A DNA stretch of 36,083 bases from Actinomadura chibensis NBRC 106107 (GTDB lineage: Bacteria > Actinomycetota > Actinomycetes > Streptosporangiales > Streptosporangiaceae): contig NZ_BCQP01000090.1 of NCBI RefSeq assembly GCF_001552135.1, positions 1-36,083 on the forward strand, written 5' to 3'. Positions within the stretch are counted from its first letter, which is position 1. Each line of letters opens with the position of its first letter. The notes beneath the pieces are model-generated. The model had not been told where the DNA came from. It did no database searches and worked only from the letters and a program-made list of their open reading frames with translations. Made by a program: the position numbers and the translations under genes. Of the stretch, positions 1 through 7,637 are shown piece after piece.

Positions 1-141
1 AGGATGTTCGCCTCGAACTGGATCGTGGCCGGGTGCTCCCCGCGTACGCGGGGATGGTCCCGCGTACGCGGGGATGGTCCTGCTTCCAGGCATGAGACAT
101 CCCGTGCCTTACAGTGCTCCGCGCGTACGCGGGGATGGGCC
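1..141 (+). CRISPR. Degenerate distal end of a type I-E-like CRISPR array
   Basis: A 28-base repeat lies at 33-60, preceded by 32 bases (1-32) that would be a spacer. The 20 bases of 41-60 are repeated exactly at 61-80, and the latter forms the 3' part of a second repeat. A 33-base spacer (81-113) follows, then a last repeat at 114-141 with two changed bases. The repeat core, GTGCTCCCCGCG then a GC-rich palindromic stem, is of the type I-E (Cas3/Cascade) kind common in actinomycetes, and the 61-base period fits that type. The degenerate last repeat marks the leader-distal end, so the rest of the array and any cas genes lie left of the window. The 20-base tandem copy looks like slippage. No cas gene is visible here. 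Confidence 0.85.
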
Positions 142-277
142 CACCGCCCGGCGGGTCAAGGGGTCGAGGAAGCTGTGCTTGCCGACGTGCTTTTGCCCGG
201 AGGGTTCTTGACGGCCGTCCGAGACCGTGGGGCGCCTGGTTGGGAATTGTGGGGACGATTGCTGTTGAACAGCAGGG

Positions 278-294
278 CCAACGTTCGTCGTTGG
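278..294 (-). terminator. Hairpin downstream of the MFS gene
   Basis: CCAACG (278-283) pairs with CGTTGG (289-294) across a 5-base loop, 22 bases beyond the MFS stop codon. The flanking GG/CC bases can extend the stem with a small bulge. A second small hairpin (GCTG/CAGC) lies just beyond it. There is no T-tract, as is usual for actinomycete terminators. Confidence 0.4.
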
Positions 295-316
295 GGCCGG
301 TCTTTGCTGAGTCTGA

Positions 317-1504
317 TCAGGTGGACGTGCGACGCGCCCTGCGAGAAAGCACAGTCGTCGCCATGACGCTGGCCGTAAGCCCTCCCAGGAGCATGACCGT
401 CGATGGGGACGTGCGGTCCACGACGACGCCTCCCATAAGGGCACCGGTCGAGAGCGTCGCTTGGAACGATGCCGTGAAGAGCACGGACGCGGCCTCCGGT
501 GCATGCGGGGCCGCCCTGACGAACAGAGTCTGCGAACAGACCGGAACTGCGCCGTAGCCGACGCCCCACACGATGAGTAGTGCGATTGCGCCCGCGTCCC
601 ATTGGCCGAGGAGTGGAAACGTCAGTGTGGCGACGGCGATGAGGGCTCCGGCGGCGCCGAAGGTCGCGTACGGGTGGCGGGCTACGGTCGCGCCGCACAG
701 GAAATTGCCGAGGATCCCGGCGATGCCGTAAGCCAGCAGGAACACTGTGATCAATTCTGGCGGCACGTGCGTTACTCGCTCAAGGAACGGCGTTACATAT
801 GTGTAGGTGCCGAAATGCGCCATGACGACCAGGAAGGTCAGCAGGAGCGCGAAACGGGTGCCCGCGTTCTGGATCATGCCGCGCAGCATGGTGAGCCGGG
901 TGACCTGCTCGGCGGGCAGTGGTGGCACCAGGACGGCGAGCGCCACGAGCACCATGGTGGACAGCACGCCCATCACCACGAAGCTGGCCCGCCATCCCGC
1001 CAAGTCCCCGATCAAGGTCCCCAGCGGCACGCCGAGAACCGATCCCAACGGGACGGCCGAGAAGATCACCGCGGTCGCCCGGCGCGTCGAGGGTTCGGGC
1101 ACCAGCCGGTCCGCCAGCCCCGCGCCGATCGACCAGAAGCCGCCGATGACGATCCCGACCAGCACGCGTGAGAGGAGCATCGCCCAGTAGCCCGGCGCGG
1201 CGGCCGCGATGAAGTTCGCCGACGCCAGCAGGAACATGCAGGCGCACAGCATCAGCCGCCGGTCGATCCGCGCCGTGGCGACGGTGACCGTGGGAGCCGC
1301 GATCGCCGCCAGGTAGCCGGGCATGGCCATCATCAGCCCGGCCGTCCCGTCGGAGACGGCGAAGCCGGAGCCGATGGACGTCAGCAGCCCGATCGGCAGG
1401 ATCTCCGTGGTGACGATCGAGAAGATCCCCATCGTCACCGAGAGCACCGCCGCCCAGCCCGTCATCGACGAGCGGGACGACGGGGCTGTGCCGACTATGG
1501 ACAT
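317..1504 (-). CDS. MFS transporter, DHA1-type drug/metabolite exporter
   Basis: The protein has 395 residues with about twelve hydrophobic segments and matches the drug:H+ antiporter-1 branch of the major facilitator superfamily (AraJ/NepI-like). The second helix region has an acidic residue in TTEILPIGLL, typical of this group, and the loop after helix 2 carries DRR. Reading is open upstream to 1603, but ATG at 1504 is chosen because AGGACGG lies about 5-8 bases before it. The gene sits alone, pointing at the CRISPR remnant. Family knowledge suggests proton-driven export of a small hydrophobic compound or nucleoside; the substrate cannot be read from sequence. No regulator adjoins it. The 450 bases upstream contain no convincing gene. 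Confidence 0.85.
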   Translation of the reverse strand: MSIVGTAPSSRSSMTGWAAVLSVTMGIFSIVTTEILPIGLLTSIGSGFAVSDGTAGLMMAMPGYLAAIAAPTVTVATARIDRRLMLCACMFLLASANFIAAAAPGYWAMLLSRVLVGIVIGGFWSIGAGLADRLVPEPSTRRATAVIFSAVPLGSVLGVPLGTLIGDLAGWRASFVVMGVLSTMVLVALAVLVPPLPAEQVTRLTMLRGMIQNAGTRFALLLTFLVVMAHFGTYTYVTPFLERVTHVPPELITVFLLAYGIAGILGNFLCGATVARHPYATFGAAGALIAVATLTFPLLGQWDAGAIALLIVWGVGYGAVPVCSQTLFVRAAPHAPEAASVLFTASFQATLSTGALMGGVVVDRTSPSTVMLLGGLTASVMATTVLSRRARRTST

Positions 1505-1954
1505 CGATTCCGTCCTGTTGGTGGGGAACGCAGTGGAAGTGCGTCCCAGCCAACAGTCATCGCCTGCGAAGCTCTGGCGGTTTTCCGCCGTCAACGTGCC
1601 CACAGAAGGGTGATGTCGCGCTGTGAATCCTCTGGGTCTCCGAGGGTCAGTTGGAGCGCGGCGGCGGAGGCAATCCGCGGTCGATTAACGACAACGGCCG
1701 GGGTTCCGACTCTCGAACGGACTCTTGGGATTAAGGAAGTGTGAACGGAATTGCGCGAATGGTTGCGATCGCTCGGTGGCGCGGGCCGCATCCTTTGAGG
1801 GCGCGGCGGGTAGCATGCGTTTTCAGTATCAGCTCGCGTCATCTATCGGCGGCGTTGGCGGCTAAGCAGGAATGCCGGGCGGACTACATCGTTGATCGCC
1901 ACGGGACTGGTCTGGGGATGCGGTCAAGGTCATCCGTTGAGAATGCCGGGATCC
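1505..1954. other. Intergenic region without a supported gene
   Basis: This stretch lies between the start of the MFS gene and the end of the small acidic gene. It holds the MFS ribosome-binding site. A minus-strand reading frame at 1591-1842 and plus-strand frames from 1741 have no good ribosome-binding site, no recognisable domain and atypical codon use. The stretch is less GC-rich than its neighbours, which fits regulatory or decayed sequence. Confidence 0.5.
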
Positions 1955-2140
1955 CTAGAAGTCAGTTTCTACGCCGTAGTCGTCCGAGCCGACGTCGGTG
2001 GCGAAATCATCGACGGGGTCGGGAGCTAGGGCGTTCTCGTCGTGGACGTAATCGGAGACAGATGTGTAGCCGGTGTGATCGGCCGACTCGATGACGTCGT
2101 CTTCGGTGTACTCGCCGTCGCCCCAGGTCTTCTCTGGCAT
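1955..2140 (-). CDS. Small, highly acidic 61-residue protein of unknown function
   Basis: ATG at 2140 is preceded by GGAGAGG with 7 bases of spacing, and a good promoter lies 36 bases further upstream (2176-2204). The product has 61 residues, 13 Asp and 6 Glu against one Lys and no Arg or Cys, and ends in an aromatic Phe. It has no signal peptide or membrane segment. I do not recognise a family. Its size and charge fit a DNA-mimic-like protein, a regulator of the divergent sigma factor, or the precursor of a ribosomally made peptide (leader-like N-terminus, Asp/Thr/Tyr-rich C-terminus), but no peptide-modifying enzyme is nearby. The gene is transcribed away from the ECF sigma gene and toward the MFS gene. 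That it is a real gene is well supported; its role is open. Confidence 0.7.
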   Translation of the reverse strand: MPEKTWGDGEYTEDDVIESADHTGYTSVSDYVHDENALAPDPVDDFATDVGSDDYGVETDF

Positions 2141-2175
2141 GGACGTCCCTCTCCACATAATTCTCCCTGCGATCG

Positions 2176-2204
2176 ATATAAAATGCGCGTCGGCTGGCTT
2201 ACAA
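2176..2204 (-). promoter_or_regulatory. Sigma-70-like promoter of the small acidic gene
   Basis: On the minus strand TTGTAA (2204-2199) is followed after exactly 17 bases by TTATAT (2181-2176). This lies about 35 bases before the ATG at 2140, giving a short leader with the ribosome-binding site. The region is distinctly AT-rich for this genome. It is shared upstream DNA with the divergent sigma-factor gene. Confidence 0.6.
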
Positions 2205-2411
2205 GACGGTGACCGGATCTGGACGGTGGCCCCTTCCTGCCAGCCAGCTCCGACCGCCGAGCGGGAGCGCAGAACCATGGGCTGAACAGGGCTTTTGGGT
2301 GCAGACGGGGAAGTCGGCAAGATTGTTCTTGAAGAAGCCGTCAATTGCCGGAATCTGGTGGGACGCAACGCGGACATAATGCTTCCCAAGGGGCCAGAAC
2401 GGGAGGCGGCT

Positions 2412-3077
2412 GTGACGGGGAGCGCGGTACGGCATGCCATGCCATATGTCCGGATTGCTGGCATGGACGACAAAAATCTTGTGGGCTGTTTCCAGCGCGG
2501 CGACCAGGGGGCGTTCGCCGAGTTGGTGCGCAGGCATGAGCCGCGGCTCCTGCGGGTGTGCCTGCGGATCACCAAGGACGCGGAGGACGCCCAGGACGCC
2601 CTTCAGGAATGCTGGGTGAAGGCCATGGCGGGGCTTGCGCGATTCGACGGACGCTCGCAAGTGGGCACCTGGCTCTACTCGATCGCCACCAACGCGGCCC
2701 TCGATCAGCGCCGGTCGCGGGAACGCCGTCCGGATCCGATCGGCGTCGGCGAGCTGGAGCATTTGCTCCCGCCGCTGCCCGGCCCCGCCGAGCAGACGAT
2801 CGATCGCGAATACTGCCGCGCGTTGCTGGTAAAGCTGTCACCCGCCAAGCGTCGCGCCCTCGTCCTGCACGTCGCCGTCGGCCTGTCTTATCGGGAGGTC
2901 GCGGATCTCGAAGGTGTTCCGCTCACCACCGTCCAGACGCGCATTCTTCGGGCGCGGCGTGCGCTCTCGGCACGACCCGAGGCGCGGCCGAAAGCGCGGC
3001 CCGAGGCACGGCCGGGCGAAGTGCGCGTGGTGTTGTTCGACGGCCGTCATCCGATGCCTTCCTCCGCCGCGAAGTAG
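2412..3077 (+). CDS. ECF-type RNA polymerase sigma factor
   Basis: The product has about 221 residues. Region 2 (residues about 20-90) shows AFAELVRRHEPRLLR, then DAEDAQDALQECWVKA and FDGRSQVGTWLYSIATNAAL, which bind the polymerase clamp and the -10 element. Region 4 (about 140-190) shows LSPAKRRALVLHVAVGLSYREVADLEGVPLTTVQTRI, the -35-binding helix-turn-helix. GTG at 2412 is chosen for GGGAGG five bases upstream; ATG at 2463 is possible, and the frame is open to a TTG at 2295. The C-terminus carries an Ala-Arg-Pro-rich repeat (ARPEARPKARPEARP) and a tail of about 20 residues. No anti-sigma factor follows: the last 31 bases overlap, tail to tail, the GTPase gene on the other strand. It is a candidate reader of the promoter motif shared in the GTPase island, which is inference. 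Confidence 0.9.
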   Translation: MTGSAVRHAMPYVRIAGMDDKNLVGCFQRGDQGAFAELVRRHEPRLLRVCLRITKDAEDAQDALQECWVKAMAGLARFDGRSQVGTWLYSIATNAALDQRRSRERRPDPIGVGELEHLLPPLPGPAEQTIDREYCRALLVKLSPAKRRALVLHVAVGLSYREVADLEGVPLTTVQTRILRARRALSARPEARPKARPEARPGEVRVVLFDGRHPMPSSAAK

Positions 3078-4528
3078 AACGCCTCGCACACCTCGCGGGC
3101 GGTCTCGGCGTGCCGCTGGACGACGCGGGAGTCGGACCATTCGTGGACCTGCCAGCGCCGGATCTCCTTGCCGGCGGCCTCGCACACGGCCGGTGACGGC
3201 GCGTCCGGCGGCAGGCCGAGGCAGGCGGCCGCGTCCTGCCCGGTGGCGAGGCGGACGAGGGCTCCCTGGTCGTCGTCCGGCAGGACCAGGGCACCCGAGG
3301 CCATCGCGACCAGGGCGGTGGCGAGGGCGGTCTGCCGCATGAGCGGATGGCGGCGCAGGTCGGTCAGCTGGGAACGCAGCGCGGTGAGGGCGGCGGTCTC
3401 CTCTCGTCCGCGCCCGAGCGCGCACACCTCCTCCAGCAGCGCCGCGGCGGAGGCGGCGCGGAGGCGGTCCGCCCTGGTGCCGAAGTGCTCGCGGATCTGG
3501 TCGAGAAGATCGTCGACGCCGCTGTGCCGCCGCAGGTCCGCCAGGATCTCCGCGCTGCTCGCCGCCCCCCGCTGGACGGCCTCGACCGCGGTCGCGATGC
3601 CATAGCGGCCGAGGAGTCCGAGGAGCCGTTCGCGTTCCGTGCTGGTGATGGGGGCGTCGTCCCAGGACATGAAGAAGTCCGCGGAGTAGAGGGCCCCGTC
3701 GAGGTCCTCTGGGGCGGCGGCCGCCAGGCGGTGCAGCGACGCCGTGTCGGCGTCGGAGTAGTGGTCCCCCCGGGCGGTCTCGGCGAGGAGGCCGACGACG
3801 GGGATCACCCGCGCGGCGACGCCGGACAGGCGCTCCCCGTAGCGGGCGGCGACCTTGCGCGCCCTCGGCCACGGGTCGCCGGTCCCGTCGCCGAGTTCGT
3901 CCACCCTGCTGAGGACGCCCAGCACGTTGAGGGCCGTGATGTGCCGGTCGGCCTTGCGGCGCAGCGCCTCCAGCGCGTCCCGGTCGTTCTCGCCGGGGTG
4001 CGGGGTCACGTACAGCAGGGCGTCGGCGCGGGCGAGAGCGGCCATCGACATCGCGTCCAGGCCGCTCAGCGCGTCCATTCCGGGGGTGTCGACCAGCGTG
4101 TAGCCGGAGGCGAGGTTCTCGTTGGGGACCTCCACCACCAGTTCGGCGATCTCCCCGGGCGGAAAGCCCAGGTCGCCCGGATCGTCGGGCACCCCGCCGC
4201 CCGGCCTGCCCGGCACGTAGACGACCCTGCCGTCGTGGTGACGCACCTGGACGCGGTTGACGAACGAGTCACGGAACCAGGTCACGAGCAGCGTGCACTC
4301 GGTGGCGGCGGTGGCGGCCAGGCGATGTCCCAGCAGCGCGTTGACCAGCGTGGACTTCCCCGCCTTGACGCGGCCGCCGACCGCCAGCCGCAGGCCGGGC
4401 TCGCCGAGCCTCGCCGTGACGGCGGCCAGCCCGTCGGCGGCGGGGCCCGGCTCCAGCAGCGGCGCGGTCCGCGCGCAGAGCGCCCGCAGCCTGCTCGACA
4501 GCGGACCGTCCGCGACCGTCGTCGTCAT
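3047..4528 (-). CDS. Dynamin-like / TRAFAC GTPase
   Basis: The protein has 493 residues. An N-terminal GTPase domain shows G1 GGRVKAGKST (51-60), a Thr-containing G2 region near 76-79 (ATECT), G3 DTPG (147-150) and a G4-like SRVD (207-210) in place of the usual TKxD. The C-terminal half is helical, with a weak hydrophobic stretch (TALATALVAMASGALVL) that could touch membrane. The architecture fits bacterial dynamin-like or GTP-binding DUF proteins that remodel membranes or act as switches. ATG at 4528 overlaps by ATGA the stop of an 18-codon leader reading frame (4525-4581). A GTG at 4576 in frame is the alternative start. Its promoter region shares a motif with two other transcription units of the island. 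Its 3' end overlaps the sigma-factor gene by 31 bases. Confidence 0.82.
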   Translation of the reverse strand: MTTTVADGPLSSRLRALCARTAPLLEPGPAADGLAAVTARLGEPGLRLAVGGRVKAGKSTLVNALLGHRLAATAATECTLLVTWFRDSFVNRVQVRHHDGRVVYVPGRPGGGVPDDPGDLGFPPGEIAELVVEVPNENLASGYTLVDTPGMDALSGLDAMSMAALARADALLYVTPHPGENDRDALEALRRKADRHITALNVLGVLSRVDELGDGTGDPWPRARKVAARYGERLSGVAARVIPVVGLLAETARGDHYSDADTASLHRLAAAAPEDLDGALYSADFFMSWDDAPITSTERERLLGLLGRYGIATAVEAVQRGAASSAEILADLRRHSGVDDLLDQIREHFGTRADRLRAASAAALLEEVCALGRGREETAALTALRSQLTDLRRHPLMRQTALATALVAMASGALVLPDDDQGALVRLATGQDAAACLGLPPDAPSPAVCEAAGKEIRRWQVHEWSDSRVVQRHAETAREVCEAFYFAAEEGIG

Positions 4529-4581
4529 CGCACCGGCCGTGGCGGGCGACCGGTGTCGATCATCAGCGTTCCGCACGCCAT
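4525..4581 (-). CDS. Possible 18-codon leader peptide, coupled to the GTPase gene
   Basis: ATG at 4581 follows a strong GGGGAG with 6 bases of spacing, whereas the GTPase ATG at 4528 has no good site of its own. The small frame encodes MACGTLMIDTGRPPRPVR and its TGA overlaps the downstream ATG (ATGA). The arrangement suggests translational coupling. The peptide itself has no recognisable function. Alternatively the strong site serves an N-terminally longer GTPase starting at GTG 4576, though then the spacing is too long. Confidence 0.45.
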   Translation of the reverse strand: MACGTLMIDTGRPPRPVR

Positions 4582-4611
4582 GGGGGTCTCCCCTTCCATC
4601 CGCCTACCTCT

Positions 4612-4657
4612 CTTGGACGGTGCGGATGGGGGAATTTCATGCACCTGGCTGGAAATC
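4612..4657 (-). promoter_or_regulatory. Shared promoter element upstream of the 3047-4528 GTPase
   Basis: On the minus strand this reads GATTTCCAG (4657-4649), then TGCATGAAAT from 4643, then CGTCCAAG (4619-4612), with exactly 20 bases between TGCA and CGTCCAAG. The same arrangement occurs before the Hsp70 operon (14866-14910), and the TGCA and CGTCCAAG parts occur before the gene at 5658. TGAAAT and CGTC resemble ECF-type -35 and -10 elements. The element overlaps the stop codon of the Crp-family gene. Confidence 0.6.
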
Positions 4658-5393
4658 AGCCCGCATGCCCGCCGTCGGCCAGCCTGGCCATGGCCCGCAG
4701 GGCCTTCAGGTCGAGGATGGCGGTCCGCCGGTAGCCGGTGCCGATCAGGCCGTCCGACTTCAGTTTGCGCAGTTCCCTGCCCGCCGTGTCGGCGTCGGCC
4801 CCGGCCATCGCGCCGAGCTCGTCCTGGGTGAGCTCGATGTCGAAGACGATGCCCTCGTCCGCCGCGTGGCCGTAGGTCGCGGCGAGGTCGACCAGGATGC
4901 GCGCGAGCCGGACGCGGGTCGGGTAGCCGTAGAAGTCGACTCGTCTGCGGTTGGCCCAGCGGAGCCGCCGGCTGATCACACCCGACACGTTGATGTTCAC
5001 ATCCGGCAGGTCCCGCAGCAGCGCGATGAACTCCTCCCGCGGGATGGTGCGGACGAGCAGGCGGCCGCAGGCCGTCACGGTCGCCGCGCGCGGGGAGCCG
5101 TCCAGCGCGGCCATCTCGCCCACGGTGTCGCCGGCCATCCGGATGCCGAGCAGGGCCACCCGGCCGTCGCCGAGGTTGGAGGTGACCTTGGCGAAGCCGC
5201 CGAGCAGCAGCACCACGTGCGTCGAGCGTTCCTGCTCGTACAGCAGCACCTCGCCATGCTCGTAGACGCGCTGGGACCCCAGTTCCATCAGGCGCGTCCG
5301 GCTCGCGGGGGGCAGCTTCGCCAGGAGCGTCCCGCGCGGCCACGGCCGCTGGGGTTCCGATCCCGTCGACCGCGGGGACGCGGTGTGAGTCAT
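4656..5393 (-). CDS. Crp/Fnr-family transcription regulator
   Basis: The protein has 245 residues. Residues about 25-130 form a cyclic-nucleotide-binding fold with a phosphate-binding cassette at 88-105, GDTVGEMAALDGSPRAATV, keeping the Gly-Glu and Arg that contact a cyclic nucleotide in this family. A winged helix-turn-helix follows near 196-230 (TQDELGAMAGADADTAGRELRKL). ATG at 5393 has GGAGG six bases upstream. The gene is divergent from the dynamin-like GTPase gene at 5658 and lies just upstream of the GTPase at 3047-4528, with a promoter element between, so it is well placed to regulate both. Ligand binding is not certain from sequence alone. Confidence 0.9.
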   Translation of the reverse strand: MTHTASPRSTGSEPQRPWPRGTLLAKLPPASRTRLMELGSQRVYEHGEVLLYEQERSTHVVLLLGGFAKVTSNLGDGRVALLGIRMAGDTVGEMAALDGSPRAATVTACGRLLVRTIPREEFIALLRDLPDVNINVSGVISRRLRWANRRRVDFYGYPTRVRLARILVDLAATYGHAADEGIVFDIELTQDELGAMAGADADTAGRELRKLKSDGLIGTGYRRTAILDLKALRAMARLADGGHAG

Positions 5394-5586
5394 GGCAGCC
5401 TCCGCCGGATCCCGCACTCGTCGAACCGTCACATGTCAAGGATGGCTGGCCTCACCAGGAAGATGCACGACCATCACCGGAATGTGGCGAAGGTCGACCG
5501 GCGCGTGGTCCCCACCGGTCGCTGCGGGAGCATCCGCCCCTCCGGGCGGCGCGATCGGATCGGCCCGCTATTGGACGGCTGAGGGC

Positions 5587-5618
5587 TGCAACAGTCGGCG
5601 AGCCCGGCCACGTCCAAG
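5587..5618 (+). promoter_or_regulatory. Shared promoter element upstream of the 5658 GTPase
   Basis: TGCA (5587-5590) is followed after exactly 20 bases by CGTCCAAG (5611-5618), the same pair and spacing as before the GTPase on the other side of the Crp gene. The ATG lies 39 bases beyond. Within the same 264-base divergent region an imperfect inverted repeat (CGACCGG at 5495-5501 with CCGGTCG at 5515-5521) could be an operator, for example for the Crp-family protein, but this is a guess. Confidence 0.55.
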
Positions 5619-5657
5619 TAAGCGAGGACCTTACGCCCCCTTCCCCTGGAGGTGTCC

Positions 5658-7622
5658 ATGGCCGTCGTGCCACGGCATCCGCTGACCGACGACGTCCTGA
5701 AACTCACCGAGCGGATCACCTCGCTCTGCGTCCGCACGGGTGCGCTGGAGGACTCCGCGCTGCTCCGCGGCCAGACGGCGTCGGCGGCGCACCCGGGATC
5801 GACCGTGGTGGTCGTGGGCGAGAAGAAGCGGGGCAAGAGCTCGCTCATCAACGCGCTGCTGGACCGCCCCGATCTGCTGCCCGTCGACGCGGACGTGGCC
5901 ACCAGCGTGCACCTGTCGGTCGGCTACGGCCCGAAGGACCTGGCGTGGGTCCTCGGGGAGGACGCCAGGCAGATCCCCTTCGCGGAGATCGCGGAGTACG
6001 GCGCGGTCGACCCCGACACCGGCGAGGAGCGCCATCCCGAAGTGACCGGGGTGGAGATCCAGCTCCCCGCCGACCTGCTGGCCGGCGGCCTCGGCCTGAT
6101 CGACACCCCGGGCGTCGGCGGGCTGCTGGCCGGGCACTCGGCCATCACCCTGGCCGCCCTGGAGCGTGCCGACGCGCTGCTGTTCGTGGTCAACGGGTCG
6201 ATGGAGCTCAGCCGGTCCGAACTGGAGTTCCTGACCCGCGCGAGCGAACGGACCGGGACGGTGCTGTTCGCCCTCACGAAGATCGACCTCCATCCGCACT
6301 GGCGGACGACGCTCGACCGCGACCTGGAGCTGCTCGCCCGGCACGCTCCGCGGTTCATGGACGCGCCCTGGTTCCCGGTCAGCAGCCGATACAAGTCCGA
6401 CGCCGACCGCGCCGCCGAAAGCGACCCGGAGTTCGCGGCCGGGCTGCGGGACAGGAGCCGCTACGACGCGCTGTCCACCGAGCTGCGCGACAGGACCCTC
6501 CAGCGGATCCAGGCCGGCCGGCTCGGCGGACTGCTCGACACCGGGGCCGCCGCCCTCGACCGGCTCGACGGGCGGCAGCGGGACCTCGCCCGGTCGCTGT
6601 CCAAGGACGGGGCGCTCGACGGTGAGATCCGCCGCCGCCAGCAGGAGCTCATCGTCCTGCAGTCGCGCGACGCCGCGTGGCGCGGCAGGCTCGGCGAGCG
6701 CGTCGGCGCCCTGGAGCGGGACCTGCGCGCCCGGACGGAGGAGCGCCTGAACACGCTGCGCGACACGGCGCACGACGCCGTCCGGGCGGGCGGCAAGGAC
6801 GTCCAGACCGAGGTTCCGCGCGACCTGGCCGACGGCATCCGCGGGCTCGGAATGGAGCTGGAGAACCTCCTCTACGACAGGGCGTCGGCCATCGTGGACG
6901 GGCTGGCCGAGGAATTCGGCGTGCACGGCGTGGCGGTCGTCCCGTCCCAGCTCGGCGGCTTCACGTCTTCGACCTCCGCGGAATCGGAGGGGCACGCGGA
7001 GACCGGGGAGCCGGCGGCTGCGGAGAGCGCCGGGGCCGACCCGGCCCTGGAGATCGAACCCCGGGAGGACGATGAGGCGGCCGAGGCCGAGCGGGCCGAG
7101 CAGATCCAGTGGTTGCGGGACACCGCGCGGAAGGGCGCCAAGCCCGCCGGCGCGGCGCTCGGCAACGCGGCCGCGGGGGTCGGCGGTTTCGTGCGCAGGC
7201 ACCCGAAGGCGGGACCGCTCGCGGTGATCGGCGTCGCCGCCGGGGCGGTCACGCTGGTGACCCTCGGGGTCAGGCGCTACTTCAAAGGCCGAGGACGCAA
7301 GGCGCTGGAGGCGTATGTCGACCAGGTCATCGCGCAGCAGCGGTCCGCGCTGCCGCCCGCCCTCCAGGACGCGCTGCGGCAGGTGCTGACCGACCTGGAG
7401 CGAGCGGCGTCCGACCGCCTCGCCGAGCGGCAGCTGCGACTGCACGAGGAGCTCGCCGAGGCGCAGGCCAACCGCGCCGAGTCCGAGGCCGTGCTGGCCC
7501 CGCGGCGCGAGGAGGCCCGCCGCCGCCTCGACGAGATCGCCGCCCTGCGCGGCGACGCCGAATCGCTACGCCGACTGCTGCGGGACCAGCGAACCGGAGA
7601 AGGCGGGAGCCCGGAGGGCTAG
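5658..7622 (+). CDS. Dynamin-like membrane GTPase
   Basis: The protein has 654 residues. The GTPase domain shows G1 GEKKRGKSS (54-62), G2 region ATSVHLSVGY (81-90), G3 DTPG (149-152) and G4 TKID (207-210). Long helical stretches follow (about 290-400), then an acidic segment, a transmembrane helix near 517-536 (GPLAVIGVAAGAVTLVTLG) and a C-terminal coiled coil rich in Arg and Glu. This is the layout of bacterial dynamin-like proteins, which act on membranes, often in pairs. It is a clear paralogue of the product of 8533-10377, sharing GEKKRGKSSLINAL and ATSVHL. ATG at 5658 has GGAGG six bases upstream. It converges on the GrpE-like gene with a gap of only 15 bases. Confidence 0.88.
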   Translation: MAVVPRHPLTDDVLKLTERITSLCVRTGALEDSALLRGQTASAAHPGSTVVVVGEKKRGKSSLINALLDRPDLLPVDADVATSVHLSVGYGPKDLAWVLGEDARQIPFAEIAEYGAVDPDTGEERHPEVTGVEIQLPADLLAGGLGLIDTPGVGGLLAGHSAITLAALERADALLFVVNGSMELSRSELEFLTRASERTGTVLFALTKIDLHPHWRTTLDRDLELLARHAPRFMDAPWFPVSSRYKSDADRAAESDPEFAAGLRDRSRYDALSTELRDRTLQRIQAGRLGGLLDTGAAALDRLDGRQRDLARSLSKDGALDGEIRRRQQELIVLQSRDAAWRGRLGERVGALERDLRARTEERLNTLRDTAHDAVRAGGKDVQTEVPRDLADGIRGLGMELENLLYDRASAIVDGLAEEFGVHGVAVVPSQLGGFTSSTSAESEGHAETGEPAAAESAGADPALEIEPREDDEAAEAERAEQIQWLRDTARKGAKPAGAALGNAAAGVGGFVRRHPKAGPLAVIGVAAGAVTLVTLGVRRYFKGRGRKALEAYVDQVIAQQRSALPPALQDALRQVLTDLERAASDRLAERQLRLHEELAEAQANRAESEAVLAPRREEARRRLDEIAALRGDAESLRRLLRDQRTGEGGSPEG

Positions 7623-7637
7623 CAAGGGGCCATCGGT

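Noticed and set aside
142..316. Possible transposase remnant between the CRISPR end and the MFS gene
   Set aside because: Short frames on both strands have no transposase motif and no inverted repeats are present.
1591..1842. An 83-codon minus-strand frame upstream of the MFS gene
   Set aside because: It has no good ribosome-binding site, no homology that I recognise and poor codon use.
1955..2140. Calling the acidic peptide a lanthipeptide, lasso or graspetide precursor
   Set aside because: There is no Cys, and no maturation enzyme such as an ATP-grasp ligase, a lanthipeptide synthetase or a lasso cyclase occurs in the window.
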